Source: an uncultured Collinsella sp.
GTDB lineage: Bacteria; Actinomycetota; Coriobacteriia; Coriobacteriales; Coriobacteriaceae
NCBI GenBank assembly: GCA_900754385.1
Contig: CAAECP010000002.1
Span: 1-9,514 of the forward strand
Length of the DNA: 9,514 bases
Direction of reading: 5' to 3'
The notes under the pieces were generated by a model that worked only from the letters and a program-made list of their open reading frames with translations, was not told the DNA's origin and did not search any database. The translations under genes and the position numbers were made by a program. Below are positions 1 through 6,243 of the stretch, piece by piece. The first letter of the stretch is position 1. The number at the start of each line of letters is the position of its first letter.

Positions 1-41
1 AGGTCGAGCAGTTTTTTGCTCTCGGTCTTAAATTGACGCAT
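1..41 (-). CDS. htpG: HtpG (Hsp90-family chaperone), N-terminal fragment cut by the window edge
   Basis: The minus strand from 41 down to 1 encodes MRQFKTESKKLLDL and then leaves the window. This opening matches the N-terminus of bacterial HtpG, the Hsp90 ATPase that helps fold and rescue proteins in the cytoplasm; in many Gram-positive HtpG proteins it is followed by the MINSIYTNKEIF segment and the ATP-binding fold, which lie outside the window. The ATG at 41-39 is preceded by an AAAGGA ribosome binding site with a 6-base gap, which supports the start. The gene points away from the rest of the window and is separated from the GNAT gene by about 200 bases, so it is probably its own transcription unit. 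Identification rests on only 13 complete codons, but the segment is distinctive. Confidence 0.75.
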   Translation of the reverse strand, partial: MRQFKTESKKLLD

Positions 42-243
42 GTGCAGTCCTTTCGCGCTACCCCTGTCCGCAAAAACGGCCCGGTCGCCCGAGCCGCATC
101 GCAGACCTGCTATGTTCAGACTTAGATTTTATAACCCATTAACGCGCATATATACATACGGAATCGAAAAACTGTATGTCCGAGCGCTCCAATGCGTCAA
201 TTGCCAAGGAGTGTCCCCAGCTGCCGGCAGAAAAGGAACGTCC
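42..243 (-). promoter_or_regulatory. Intergenic leader/promoter region of htpG
   Basis: This 202-base spacer lies between the GNAT stop and the htpG start. It contains an AT-rich tract (121-180). On the minus strand TTGACG (200-195) is a reasonable -35 box, with TACAGT (176-171, 18-base spacer) as a poor -10. TATAAA (minus, within 128-136) is another -10-like sequence without a good -35. I see no CIRCE (TTAGCACTC inverted repeat) and no HAIR (CTTGAGT-N7-ACTCAAG) heat-shock operator. No clear rho-independent terminator for the GNAT transcript was found, only the 10-base palindrome CTGCCGGCAG at 221-230 with no T run. Confidence 0.3.
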
Positions 244-252
244 CTATCTGCC
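213..252 (+). repeat. Imperfect direct repeat GTCCCYA-N-CTGCC at the end of the GNAT gene
   Basis: GTCCCCAGCTGCC at 213-225 and GTCCCTATCTGCC at 240-252 match at 11 of 13 positions with a 27-base period. The second copy overlaps the stop codon and last codons of the GNAT gene. A related box in inverse orientation (TAGGGAC, 772-778) lies just upstream of the same gene. These short boxes could be remnants of a dispersed intergenic repeat; this is an inference because only one locus can be seen. Confidence 0.35.
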
Positions 253-744
253 ATCTACGCGCTTGGCCATCCAGACATGGGGCTGGCCCTCGTCTTCGTA
301 ATCTACCGGGGCAATTTGCGTGTAGCCCGCCTTTACATAGAGCGGCAGCACGTATTCCTGCGCATGCAGCTTAATAAGCTTGGCGCCGGCATCACGCGCG
401 GCGGCATCACTGGCCTCGACAATCTTGCTCGCCAAACCGCGACGGCGCATGCTCGGCAGCACAGCCACGCGCCCCATAATGTAGGTCTCCCCCGCCGCAA
501 CGCCTTCGTCCATGTCGCATGCCGGCAACACCGGGGCCTCTGCGTCAGCCACGCGCTCAAGCTCTTCGGGAAACACGCGCGAGCAACCGGCAAGCTCGCC
601 GTCTACATAGAGCGTCACATGAATGCAGTTCGGATCCTCGTCGATAGCGTCGAACTCATTCTCGTAGCCCTGCTCGTCCATAAAAACGACGCGGCGCACC
701 AACGCCGCGTCATCAAAGCATCCCGTCTTAAGTTGAATATCCAT
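244..744 (-). CDS. GNAT-family N-acetyltransferase (YjcF/ElaA-like)
   Basis: A 166-residue cytoplasmic enzyme of the GNAT fold, which moves an acetyl group from acetyl-CoA to an amine; the acceptor cannot be told from sequence. The acetyl-CoA binding motif A is clear: IMGRVAVLPSMRRRGLASKI (about residues 89-108), with the RRRGLA pyrophosphate loop at 100-105. The later segment KLHAQEYVLPLYVKAGY (about 125-141) is the AQ..a..fY...GF pattern of YjcF/ElaA-type single-domain GNATs. The length is normal for the family. An ATG at 762 in the same frame would add MNEGAA, but GAAGGGG at 750-756 sits 5 bases before the ATG at 744, so 744 is preferred. The gene follows the CpsB-like phosphatase with a gap of 39 bases and is probably its cotranscribed last member. 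A role in polysaccharide acetylation is unlikely, since GNATs usually act on small soluble amines or proteins. Confidence 0.85.
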   Translation of the reverse strand: MDIQLKTGCFDDAALVRRVVFMDEQGYENEFDAIDEDPNCIHVTLYVDGELAGCSRVFPEELERVADAEAPVLPACDMDEGVAAGETYIMGRVAVLPSMRRRGLASKIVEASDAAARDAGAKLIKLHAQEYVLPLYVKAGYTQIAPVDYEDEGQPHVWMAKRVDGR

Positions 745-749
745 GGCTG

Positions 750-756
750 CCCCTTC
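750..756 (-). promoter_or_regulatory. Shine-Dalgarno that sets the GNAT start
   Basis: GAAGGGG on the minus strand lies 5 bases from the ATG at 744 and falls inside the open frame that starts at 762. It is the reason for choosing the inner start. No comparable purine run precedes the ATG at 762. Confidence 0.6.
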
Positions 757-771
757 ATTCAATGCGAACGT

Positions 772-794
772 TAGGGACAGATTTTAGCGAAAAT
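772..794. repeat. TAGGGACA box and ATTTT-AGCG-AAAAT palindrome at the cpsB 3' end
   Basis: On the plus strand TAGGGACAG (772-780) is followed directly by ATTTTAGCGAAAAT (781-794), an inverted repeat with 5-base arms and a 4-base loop. It contains the stop codon and last residues of the phosphatase and lies just upstream of the GNAT gene. The stem is pure A/T and too weak for a terminator. The GGGAC core is the inverse of the GTCCC boxes at 213-219 and 240-246, so related boxes flank the GNAT gene. Confidence 0.3.
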
Positions 795-1434
795 GAGCTC
801 CGCGTACGCTAAACTTCGCGCGAGCCTTCGCCAGGCAGTCGTAATGACCCACGTTATGGGCATCGCTCGCGATGAAGCTGTACAGGTTATGATCGAACAG
901 GCGCTGTGCCGGCTTTTTCTCGCGACCAAAGCGACCGCCGGCAATAAAGTCCGCCGAAGCCTGCAGTTTGCAGCCCATTTCGACCAGGCGCTCCGCCACG
1001 CTTACATCCTTTTGAACCGCACGATAGCGCTCAGGATGAGCGATGATCACCTGGTAGCCACGGCACTGCAAATCGTAAATCGTGTTCTCGTACTCTCTAA
1101 ACGCATACGCATCGGCATGTGTCGAAAGCTCGAGCAGAAACTCGTTGGTTCCATCGAAATGCAAGTGCTCCGCGGCATCGATACCAAGTTCAACGAGCTT
1201 TCGATGGTTGACCTCGAAGCCCATCTGGAGCGGAAAACCGTCAGCGTTATCACGCAGCAGCTCAAAGGCATCCCACATCTTGTCGTAATCAAAATAGGGA
1301 TCACGGCAGTGAGGAGTGCAAACGATTCTGGTTACACCGGCCCGCTTGGCAGCCTCGAGCATCGCCAAGCTCTCATCGAGATCGGCGGCGCCGTCGTCTA
1401 CACCCGGCAAGATATGGCAATGAATGTCACGCAT
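784..1434 (-). CDS. cpsB: CpsB/YwqE-like PHP-family protein-tyrosine phosphatase
   Basis: A 216-residue metal-dependent phosphatase of the PHP superfamily, the Gram-positive type that removes phosphate from CpsD-like tyrosine kinases. The metal ligands can be read: DIHCHILPGVDDGA (H5, H7), CTPHC (H42), GFEVNH (E74), LLELS (E102), IAHPERY (H133) and SDAHN (D191, H193). There is no signal peptide or membrane segment, so it acts in the cytoplasm. The ATG at 1434 has AAGG 7 bases upstream and lies 17 bases after the kinase stop, consistent with one operon. Oddity: only 23 residues follow SDAHN, fewer than I expect for CpsB proteins (about 240 residues), and the last codons (AHFR, stop) run into an ATTTT-AGCG-AAAAT palindrome and a GGGACA box. 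All predicted metal ligands are nevertheless present, so it is probably active. Confidence 0.88.
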   Translation of the reverse strand: MRDIHCHILPGVDDGAADLDESLAMLEAAKRAGVTRIVCTPHCRDPYFDYDKMWDAFELLRDNADGFPLQMGFEVNHRKLVELGIDAAEHLHFDGTNEFLLELSTHADAYAFREYENTIYDLQCRGYQVIIAHPERYRAVQKDVSVAERLVEMGCKLQASADFIAGGRFGREKKPAQRLFDHNLYSFIASDAHNVGHYDCLAKARAKFSVRGAHFR

Positions 1435-1451
1435 AGGTCAGCCTTAATCAA

Positions 1452-2189
1452 CTAAACGTTTGCTCGGTTGGTGAAGATGCCCTTTTTGAAAGCCCCCTGA
1501 TCGTCGGAGCCCTTCTTCACCTTCTTACCGTCCTTGGTGTAGTAGGAGTAGTAGTACTCGCTGGTCTCGGTCTCGCAGTAGTTCATGACGGTACCGATGA
1601 GCTTGACCTTCTCGGACTTCTTAAGCTGGCCGATAGCGTTGAGTGCCTCCTCGCGCTTGGTGAAGTCCTCGCGCACCACGAACAGCGTACCGTCGGTCAG
1701 GCTGGCAATCTCGGCAGCATCGATGAAGGTGCCGACCGGGGGAGCATCAAAGATGACGTACTGGAACTTGGCGGACAGTGCCTTTACCAGCTTGGCAAAG
1801 CGGTGAGAGACGATGATGTCGGCAGGATTGGGAATATGCGGCTCGGCATCGAGGAAGTAGAAGTTCTTCTGACCCGTCTCGACAATTGCCTGGTCAATGG
1901 AGATCTGCTCGGAAAGGACCGCATAGAGTCCGCCGCGCGAACGAACGCCGAGCATATCGGAAAGGGACCTGCGGCGCATATCGGCCTCGACCAGGAGCAC
2001 GGACTTGCCGCTCGTGGCGATAGCCTGGGCAAGGTTGATGGAAACCGTAGACTTGCCCTCGTTGGGAATCGAGGACGTGACGGTAATGGTGCGAATGGGG
2101 TCGTCCACGCTCGCAAAGCGGATGTTGGCCAGAAGGGTCTTGGCGGCATTCTGTACAACGAGCTTATCGGTGTTCTTTGCCTTAGCCAT
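1452..2189 (-). CDS. cpsD: CpsD/CapB-like bacterial tyrosine kinase (BY-kinase)
   Basis: A 245-residue cytoplasmic P-loop kinase that autophosphorylates on a C-terminal tyrosine cluster and controls exopolysaccharide polymerisation or export. Visible motifs are Walker A SSIPNEGKST (residues 39-48, K46), Walker A' VLLVEAD (64-70, D70), Walker B YVIFDAPP (144-151, D148) and the tyrosine cluster SEYYYSYY (Y212-214, Y216-217), followed by a lysine-rich stretch. The ATG at 2189 lies 2 bases after the CpsC-like stop, and its AAAGGTGG ribosome site (2199-2206) is inside that gene, so translation is probably coupled. In Gram-positives the kinase needs the cytoplasmic tail of the CpsC protein for activity, which fits this adjacency. 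The usual N-terminal ExxRxxR oligomerisation motif is degenerate: the aligned residues N14, K17 and L20 replace E, R and R. A MinD/ParA-type ATPase is excluded by the A' motif and tyrosine tail. Confidence 0.92.
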   Translation of the reverse strand: MAKAKNTDKLVVQNAAKTLLANIRFASVDDPIRTITVTSSIPNEGKSTVSINLAQAIATSGKSVLLVEADMRRRSLSDMLGVRSRGGLYAVLSEQISIDQAIVETGQKNFYFLDAEPHIPNPADIIVSHRFAKLVKALSAKFQYVIFDAPPVGTFIDAAEIASLTDGTLFVVREDFTKREEALNAIGQLKKSEKVKLIGTVMNYCETETSEYYYSYYTKDGKKVKKGSDDQGAFKKGIFTNRANV

Positions 2190-2191
2190 GC

Positions 2192-2848
2192 CTATTTACC
2201 ACCTTTCATAGCCGGAATTCGGCCAACAACGGGAATGCCCAGGAGCTCTTCCGCCTCTTCGGCACCGCGGATGCGGGTATTGAGCATGTCTGCCAAAACG
2301 ACATAGGCGACTGCGATAAAGATACCGGCGAGGAACGCGACGGCAATATACAGCGTGCGCTTGGGGCCGCTGGGGGCTTCGGGGGTCTTAGCCTCGTCGA
2401 TAACGTTGATGCTCTGGGCAGCGCCGACGTTCTGAGCGACCGTACTCACCGAGCTAGCTATGGCCTTTGCGACCTCAGCCGTCTCCTTGGCATCGGTGCC
2501 GGTAACCGAAAGCGTAATGACACGCGTGGTGGTCTCGGAGGAAACAGACACCTTGTAGTCATCCAGATCGGTGAGGCCCAGTTCATTGGCTGCGCCGCTC
2601 TTAACGCTATCGCTATCCAGCAGCGTGGCAATATCGTTGGAAAGCATCTGGCTCGCCGAGAGATCGTTGTAGCTCATCTGACCGCTATCTTCGGTCTTGG
2701 CGAGAATGTACATGCTCGTCGTCGCGGTATAGGTGTTGTCCATCGCAACGAAGGACACGATGCCCATGGCGATCGCGCAGACCACCGGAAGGGTGATGAC
2801 CAGCTGAAGGTGCTTCTTCAGCAGCTGGAACAGTTCGAGAAGGGTCAT
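2192..2848 (-). CDS. cpsC: CpsC/Wzz-like chain-length determinant and BY-kinase activator
   Basis: A 218-residue membrane protein of the polysaccharide co-polymerase (Wzz) family. Membrane helix 1 is at about 16-36 and helix 2 at about 165-187, with an extracytoplasmic domain between them. The proline-containing run KTPEAPSGPKR (154-164) just before helix 2 and the cytoplasmic tail LLGIPVVGRIP (202-212) are typical of the family; the tail is the part that activates the partner kinase in Gram-positives. The ATG at 2848 is preceded by GAAAGG with an 8-base gap. It is the first gene of the cluster CpsC-CpsD-CpsB-GNAT and is followed almost without gap by the kinase. The short length and split kinase fit the Gram-positive two-protein arrangement rather than the fused proteobacterial Wzc type. 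No polymerase or glycosyltransferase is adjacent, so the polysaccharide is unknown. Confidence 0.9.
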   Translation of the reverse strand: MTLLELFQLLKKHLQLVITLPVVCAIAMGIVSFVAMDNTYTATTSMYILAKTEDSGQMSYNDLSASQMLSNDIATLLDSDSVKSGAANELGLTDLDDYKVSVSSETTTRVITLSVTGTDAKETAEVAKAIASSVSTVAQNVGAAQSINVIDEAKTPEAPSGPKRTLYIAVAFLAGIFIAVAYVVLADMLNTRIRGAEEAEELLGIPVVGRIPAMKGGK

Positions 2849-2924
2849 GCAGCTTGCCTTTCATTTCCCCAGTTCGGATTGACAAAACTTTCCGTATGTT
2901 ATCGCATCTTTTTACCGAGACCAA

Positions 2925-2957
2925 ACTCTATACATAAGAAACAGGCTCTCCTGTAAA
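2925..2957 (-). promoter_or_regulatory. Candidate promoter with internal inverted repeat for the cpsCDB cluster
   Basis: On the minus strand TTTACA (2957-2952) is a 5-of-6 match to a -35 box. TATAGA (2932-2927, 19-base spacer) or TATGTA (2936-2931, 15-base spacer) could be the -10; neither spacing is ideal. The perfect inverted repeat ACAGG-N4-CCTGT (2941-2954) overlaps the -35 and fills much of the spacer, so it could be an operator. The ATG at 2848 would leave a leader of about 70 bases. Confidence 0.35.
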
Positions 2958-2975
2958 AATGTCGGAAGCAATCGT

Positions 2976-3018
2976 AAAATTGCACAACAACGCCGCACCC
3001 GAAAGTCAAATGCGGCGT
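2976..3018 (-). terminator. Hairpin downstream of phoR, probable terminator
   Basis: On the minus strand ACGCCGCA (3018-3011) pairs perfectly with TGCGGCGT (2997-2990) across a 13-base loop, starting about 25 bases after the phoR stop. The following sequence TGTTGTGCAATTTTA is only moderately T-rich, so it may be a weak or partly rho-dependent terminator. Its position, between the end of the phosphate operon and the cpsC promoter, supports a terminator role. Confidence 0.5.
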
Positions 3019-3043
3019 CTGCATCAATATCTATGTTGTATCG

Positions 3044-4468
3044 CTATGCGAATGGCTCGTCCTGCTGTATGGGAAACGTCACCGTAATGGTGGTTCCCAC
3101 GCCCAACTCGCTCGACAAATCGAGCGTGGCGTGATGATACAGAGCCGCATGCTTGACAATGGCAAGCCCCAGGCCGGTTCCGCCGCGTGCTTTGGATCTA
3201 CTCTTGTCCACGCGATAGAACCGCTCAAATACCTTGCCCTGTTCTTCAGGCGCGATACCGATTCCCGTGTCGGCGACCGCAAGGAACGGATGGCCTTCGT
3301 CGTTGGTGCCGCACTGCAGCGTAACCGTACCGCCGGGTCGATTGTAGCGGATGGCGTTGCTTGCCAAATTATAGATGAGCTCGTCGATCAAGCGCGACAC
3401 GCCTTCGATGACCACAGGCTTGGTCTCATGACTTATCGTCACATTCGCCTGACGGGCGACCTGTTCAAGACGCTGCTCAACCGCGTAGATGGCACGCGAG
3501 AGCTCAATAGGCTCCGTGGACCCAATGGGCACCGCCTCGCCCTCAGTTGCACGCTCGGCCTCGTCCAAGTTAGACAGCGTAAGGATGTCGTTGACAAGCG
3601 CCGCCAAACGGCCCGCCTCACGATAGATGCGACCGCCAAAGTTGCGCAGGTCGTCCTCGCCCTCGACCATACCGTTTGCGATGAGCTCGGCATAGCCCGA
3701 AATCGCCGTAAGCGGCGTCTTGAGCTCATGGGTGATATTCGCCGTGAACTCGCGGCGCATACGGTCGTTGTCCGCCAGCACCGCCATTTGGCGCTTGAGC
3801 TCCTGGCGCTGCGACTCGATACGCTCAAGCATGGGAACCATCTCGGCATAGGCGTGCTCATAGCTACGGCGTGGGTGGTCCAAATCCACCTCTTGCAACG
3901 GCGCGATGATGGCACGGGACTCGCGGCGCGCCATAAAAAACGAGAGTACCGCACCCGCTGCCGCGATAAGCAGCATCGGCGCCACCATCGACAGCAAAAT
4001 CGCCGCAACGCCAGGCTGGTCCTGCGCCAAGCGGACAACCTGGCCGTTATCAAGGGCGACGGCGCGATACAGCATAATCTCGTCGAGCGTAGAGCTTGCG
4101 CGCTCCGCGGAACCCAAACCACTCTTAAAGGCCTCGATGACCTCGGGGCGATCGCCATGGTTGGGCAGTGTAGAAGGCGACGCCTCGTTGTCGTAGGCAA
4201 CCGATCCATCCTTGTTAATCAGCGTGATGCGCAAGTCCTCGCGATCGAGGCTACGCAAGAACGGGATGGGCTCCTGCTGCTCGTCGAGGGCGGCAGCAAT
4301 GAGCTCGGTTTCCTGCGCCAGATTGGCACTCGTGGCATCCGCCAAGGTGTTTTGCACAAAGAACGCACCCAGCACCGTAAACGCCACGATAACCGCCATG
4401 GCACAGACAAAGATCGTCACAAAAACGCGGTGCGACAGCGTATGTTTTCCCTGGGGGGTAAAGACCAC
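3044..4468 (-). CDS. phoR: PhoR/PnpS-like sensor histidine kinase
   Basis: A 474-residue membrane histidine kinase, partner of the adjacent PhoB-like regulator and probably responsive to phosphate limitation. Order: membrane helix 1 (about 14-38), extracytoplasmic sensor (39-152), helix 2 (about 153-179), a short linker, dimerisation domain with the phosphorylated histidine in FTANITHELKTPLTAISGY (H247), then the ATPase domain with N box NLASNAIRYN (367-376), G1 ADTGIGIA (399-406), F box FERFYR (414-419) and G2 GGTGLGLA (429-436). The THELKTPLT H-box is typical of the PhoR subfamily. The start is GTG at 4468, three bases after the regulator stop, with GGAGGAG (4475-4481) at 6 bases; this site lies within the last codons of the regulator, so translation is likely coupled. 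The phosphate role is inferred from pstB upstream. A hairpin follows the stop. Confidence 0.88.
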   Translation of the reverse strand: MVFTPQGKHTLSHRVFVTIFVCAMAVIVAFTVLGAFFVQNTLADATSANLAQETELIAAALDEQQEPIPFLRSLDREDLRITLINKDGSVAYDNEASPSTLPNHGDRPEVIEAFKSGLGSAERASSTLDEIMLYRAVALDNGQVVRLAQDQPGVAAILLSMVAPMLLIAAAGAVLSFFMARRESRAIIAPLQEVDLDHPRRSYEHAYAEMVPMLERIESQRQELKRQMAVLADNDRMRREFTANITHELKTPLTAISGYAELIANGMVEGEDDLRNFGGRIYREAGRLAALVNDILTLSNLDEAERATEGEAVPIGSTEPIELSRAIYAVEQRLEQVARQANVTISHETKPVVIEGVSRLIDELIYNLASNAIRYNRPGGTVTLQCGTNDEGHPFLAVADTGIGIAPEEQGKVFERFYRVDKSRSKARGGTGLGLAIVKHAALYHHATLDLSSELGVGTTITVTFPIQQDEPFA

Positions 4469-4471
4469 GGG

Positions 4472-5200
4472 TTACTCCTCCGATGCGGTGGCCGCGGTGT
4501 CGTCACCTTCGGCACCATCACCGGCAGAAGGCTCGGCCAAGCGGTAGCCCACGCCGCGCACGGTCTCGATGGCGCTGGCATGCTCGCCCAGTTTTTGGCG
4601 AAGCGTCTGCACGTGCACGTCAACGGTGCGCGAACCGCCGTCGAAGTCCCAGCCCCACACGCTCTGCAGCAACGACTCGCGGGTAAAAACCACGCCGGGC
4701 TTGCGCATGAGGTACTCGAGCAGGTCGAACTCGCGCAGGGTGAGCTTAAGCGGCTCGCCGGCAACGGTCACCTCGCGATGACTGGGCGAGAGCACGATGT
4801 CGCCCACGCTGAGCACATCGCTCGCCTGCTTGACCATGCCGCCGCGACGCAGCAGTGCGCGGCAGCGGCTCGCAAGCTCCATGAGCGAGAAGGGTTTAGT
4901 CAGGTAATCGTCGGCACCGCCATCGAGCGCCATCACCTTGTCGAGCTCGGTATCCTTGGCGGTAAGCATCATGATGGGCACCGTCGCCGTCAGGCGATCG
5001 GCACGCAGGCGACGCATAATCGCCAAGCCATCGGTATCGGGCAGCATGATGTCGAGCAGGACGGCATCGGGTACCCGTCGCGCCACGGCAGCCTTAAACT
5101 CACCGTCGCACGAAAAGCCTTCGGCCTCGATCCCCTGCTTGCGCAGCGCATAGACCGTCAAATCCCTGATGTTGTCATCGTCCTCGACGTAATAGATCAT
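4472..5200 (-). CDS. phoB: PhoB/PhoP-like response regulator (OmpR family)
   Basis: A 242-residue transcription factor: receiver domain (about 1-115) plus OmpR-type winged helix (about 125-222). In the receiver the acidic pocket is E6-D7-D8, the phosphorylated residue is D50 (DAVLLDIMLPDTDG), with T80 and K102 (LTKPFS) completing the site. The DNA-binding half has TLREFDLLEYL, the recognition region SRTVDVHVQTLRQKLG and the end VRGVGYRL. Phosphorylated by PhoR, it would switch on phosphate-starvation genes. The frame is open to an ATG at 5224, but AAAGGGG (5207-5213) is 6 bases before the ATG at 5200, and MIYYVEDDD is a normal receiver start. After the winged helix comes an acidic, Ala/Gly-rich tail of about 20 residues ending ATASEE, which is not part of the fold. 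It lies 64 bases after pstB with no visible terminator, so cotranscription is likely. Confidence 0.9.
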   Translation of the reverse strand: MIYYVEDDDNIRDLTVYALRKQGIEAEGFSCDGEFKAAVARRVPDAVLLDIMLPDTDGLAIMRRLRADRLTATVPIMMLTAKDTELDKVMALDGGADDYLTKPFSLMELASRCRALLRRGGMVKQASDVLSVGDIVLSPSHREVTVAGEPLKLTLREFDLLEYLMRKPGVVFTRESLLQSVWGWDFDGGSRTVDVHVQTLRQKLGEHASAIETVRGVGYRLAEPSAGDGAEGDDTAATASEE

Positions 5201-5206
5201 GTTGAA

Positions 5207-5213
5207 CCCCTTT
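5207..5213 (-). promoter_or_regulatory. Shine-Dalgarno that sets the phoB start
   Basis: AAAGGGG on the minus strand is 6 bases from the ATG at 5200 and within the extension that would begin at 5224. The ATG at 5224 has only GGTT-type sequence before it. The inner start is therefore preferred. Confidence 0.65.
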
Positions 5214-5264
5214 GCGGCCGGCATGACCGCATCTTAACCCTAAAGGTGCCTGTACTAGATGGTA

Positions 5265-6140
<876 letters not shown>

Positions 6141-6148
6141 ACCGCATA

Positions 6149-6154
6149 CCTCCA
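6149..6154 (-). promoter_or_regulatory. Shine-Dalgarno that sets the pstB start
   Basis: TGGAGG on the minus strand is 8 bases from the ATG at 6140. It overlaps the alternative ATG at 6155, which has no purine-rich site of its own, so the shorter pstB is preferred. Confidence 0.65.
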
Positions 6155-6155
6155 C

Positions 6156-6233
6156 ATCGATATCAATTCAGCAGTATCGATAGTAGAAATCGCGGCTCAT
6201 ACGCACGTGAGCACATTGTCAAGTGTTTGTAAG
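6156..6233 (-). promoter_or_regulatory. Candidate pstB promoter with PHO-box-like and ATCGATA repeats
   Basis: The 103-base gap between the VanS-like stop and pstB contains, on the minus strand, CTTACA (6233-6228) and CTTGACA (6223-6217) repeated 10 bases apart, resembling the TTNACA direct repeats bound by B. subtilis PhoP (there about 11 bases apart). TTGACA is also a perfect -35 box, though the best -10 candidate (TATGAG, 6201-6196) has a 15-base spacer. Nearer the gene, ATCGATA occurs twice exactly 20 bases apart (6156-6162 and 6176-6182). No terminator hairpin for the upstream kinase was found, so readthrough is also possible. Confidence 0.3.
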
Positions 6234-6243
6234 GGCACGCTGG

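Noticed and set aside
221..230. CTGCCGGCAG palindrome as a terminator for the GNAT transcript
   Set aside because: It has no loop and no T run, and it is part of the GTCCC/CTGCC direct repeat, which accounts better for it.
2879..2900. Perfect TTGACA on the plus strand at 2879-2884
   Set aside because: No -10 box at suitable distance, and no plus-strand gene follows, since phoR downstream reads on the minus strand.
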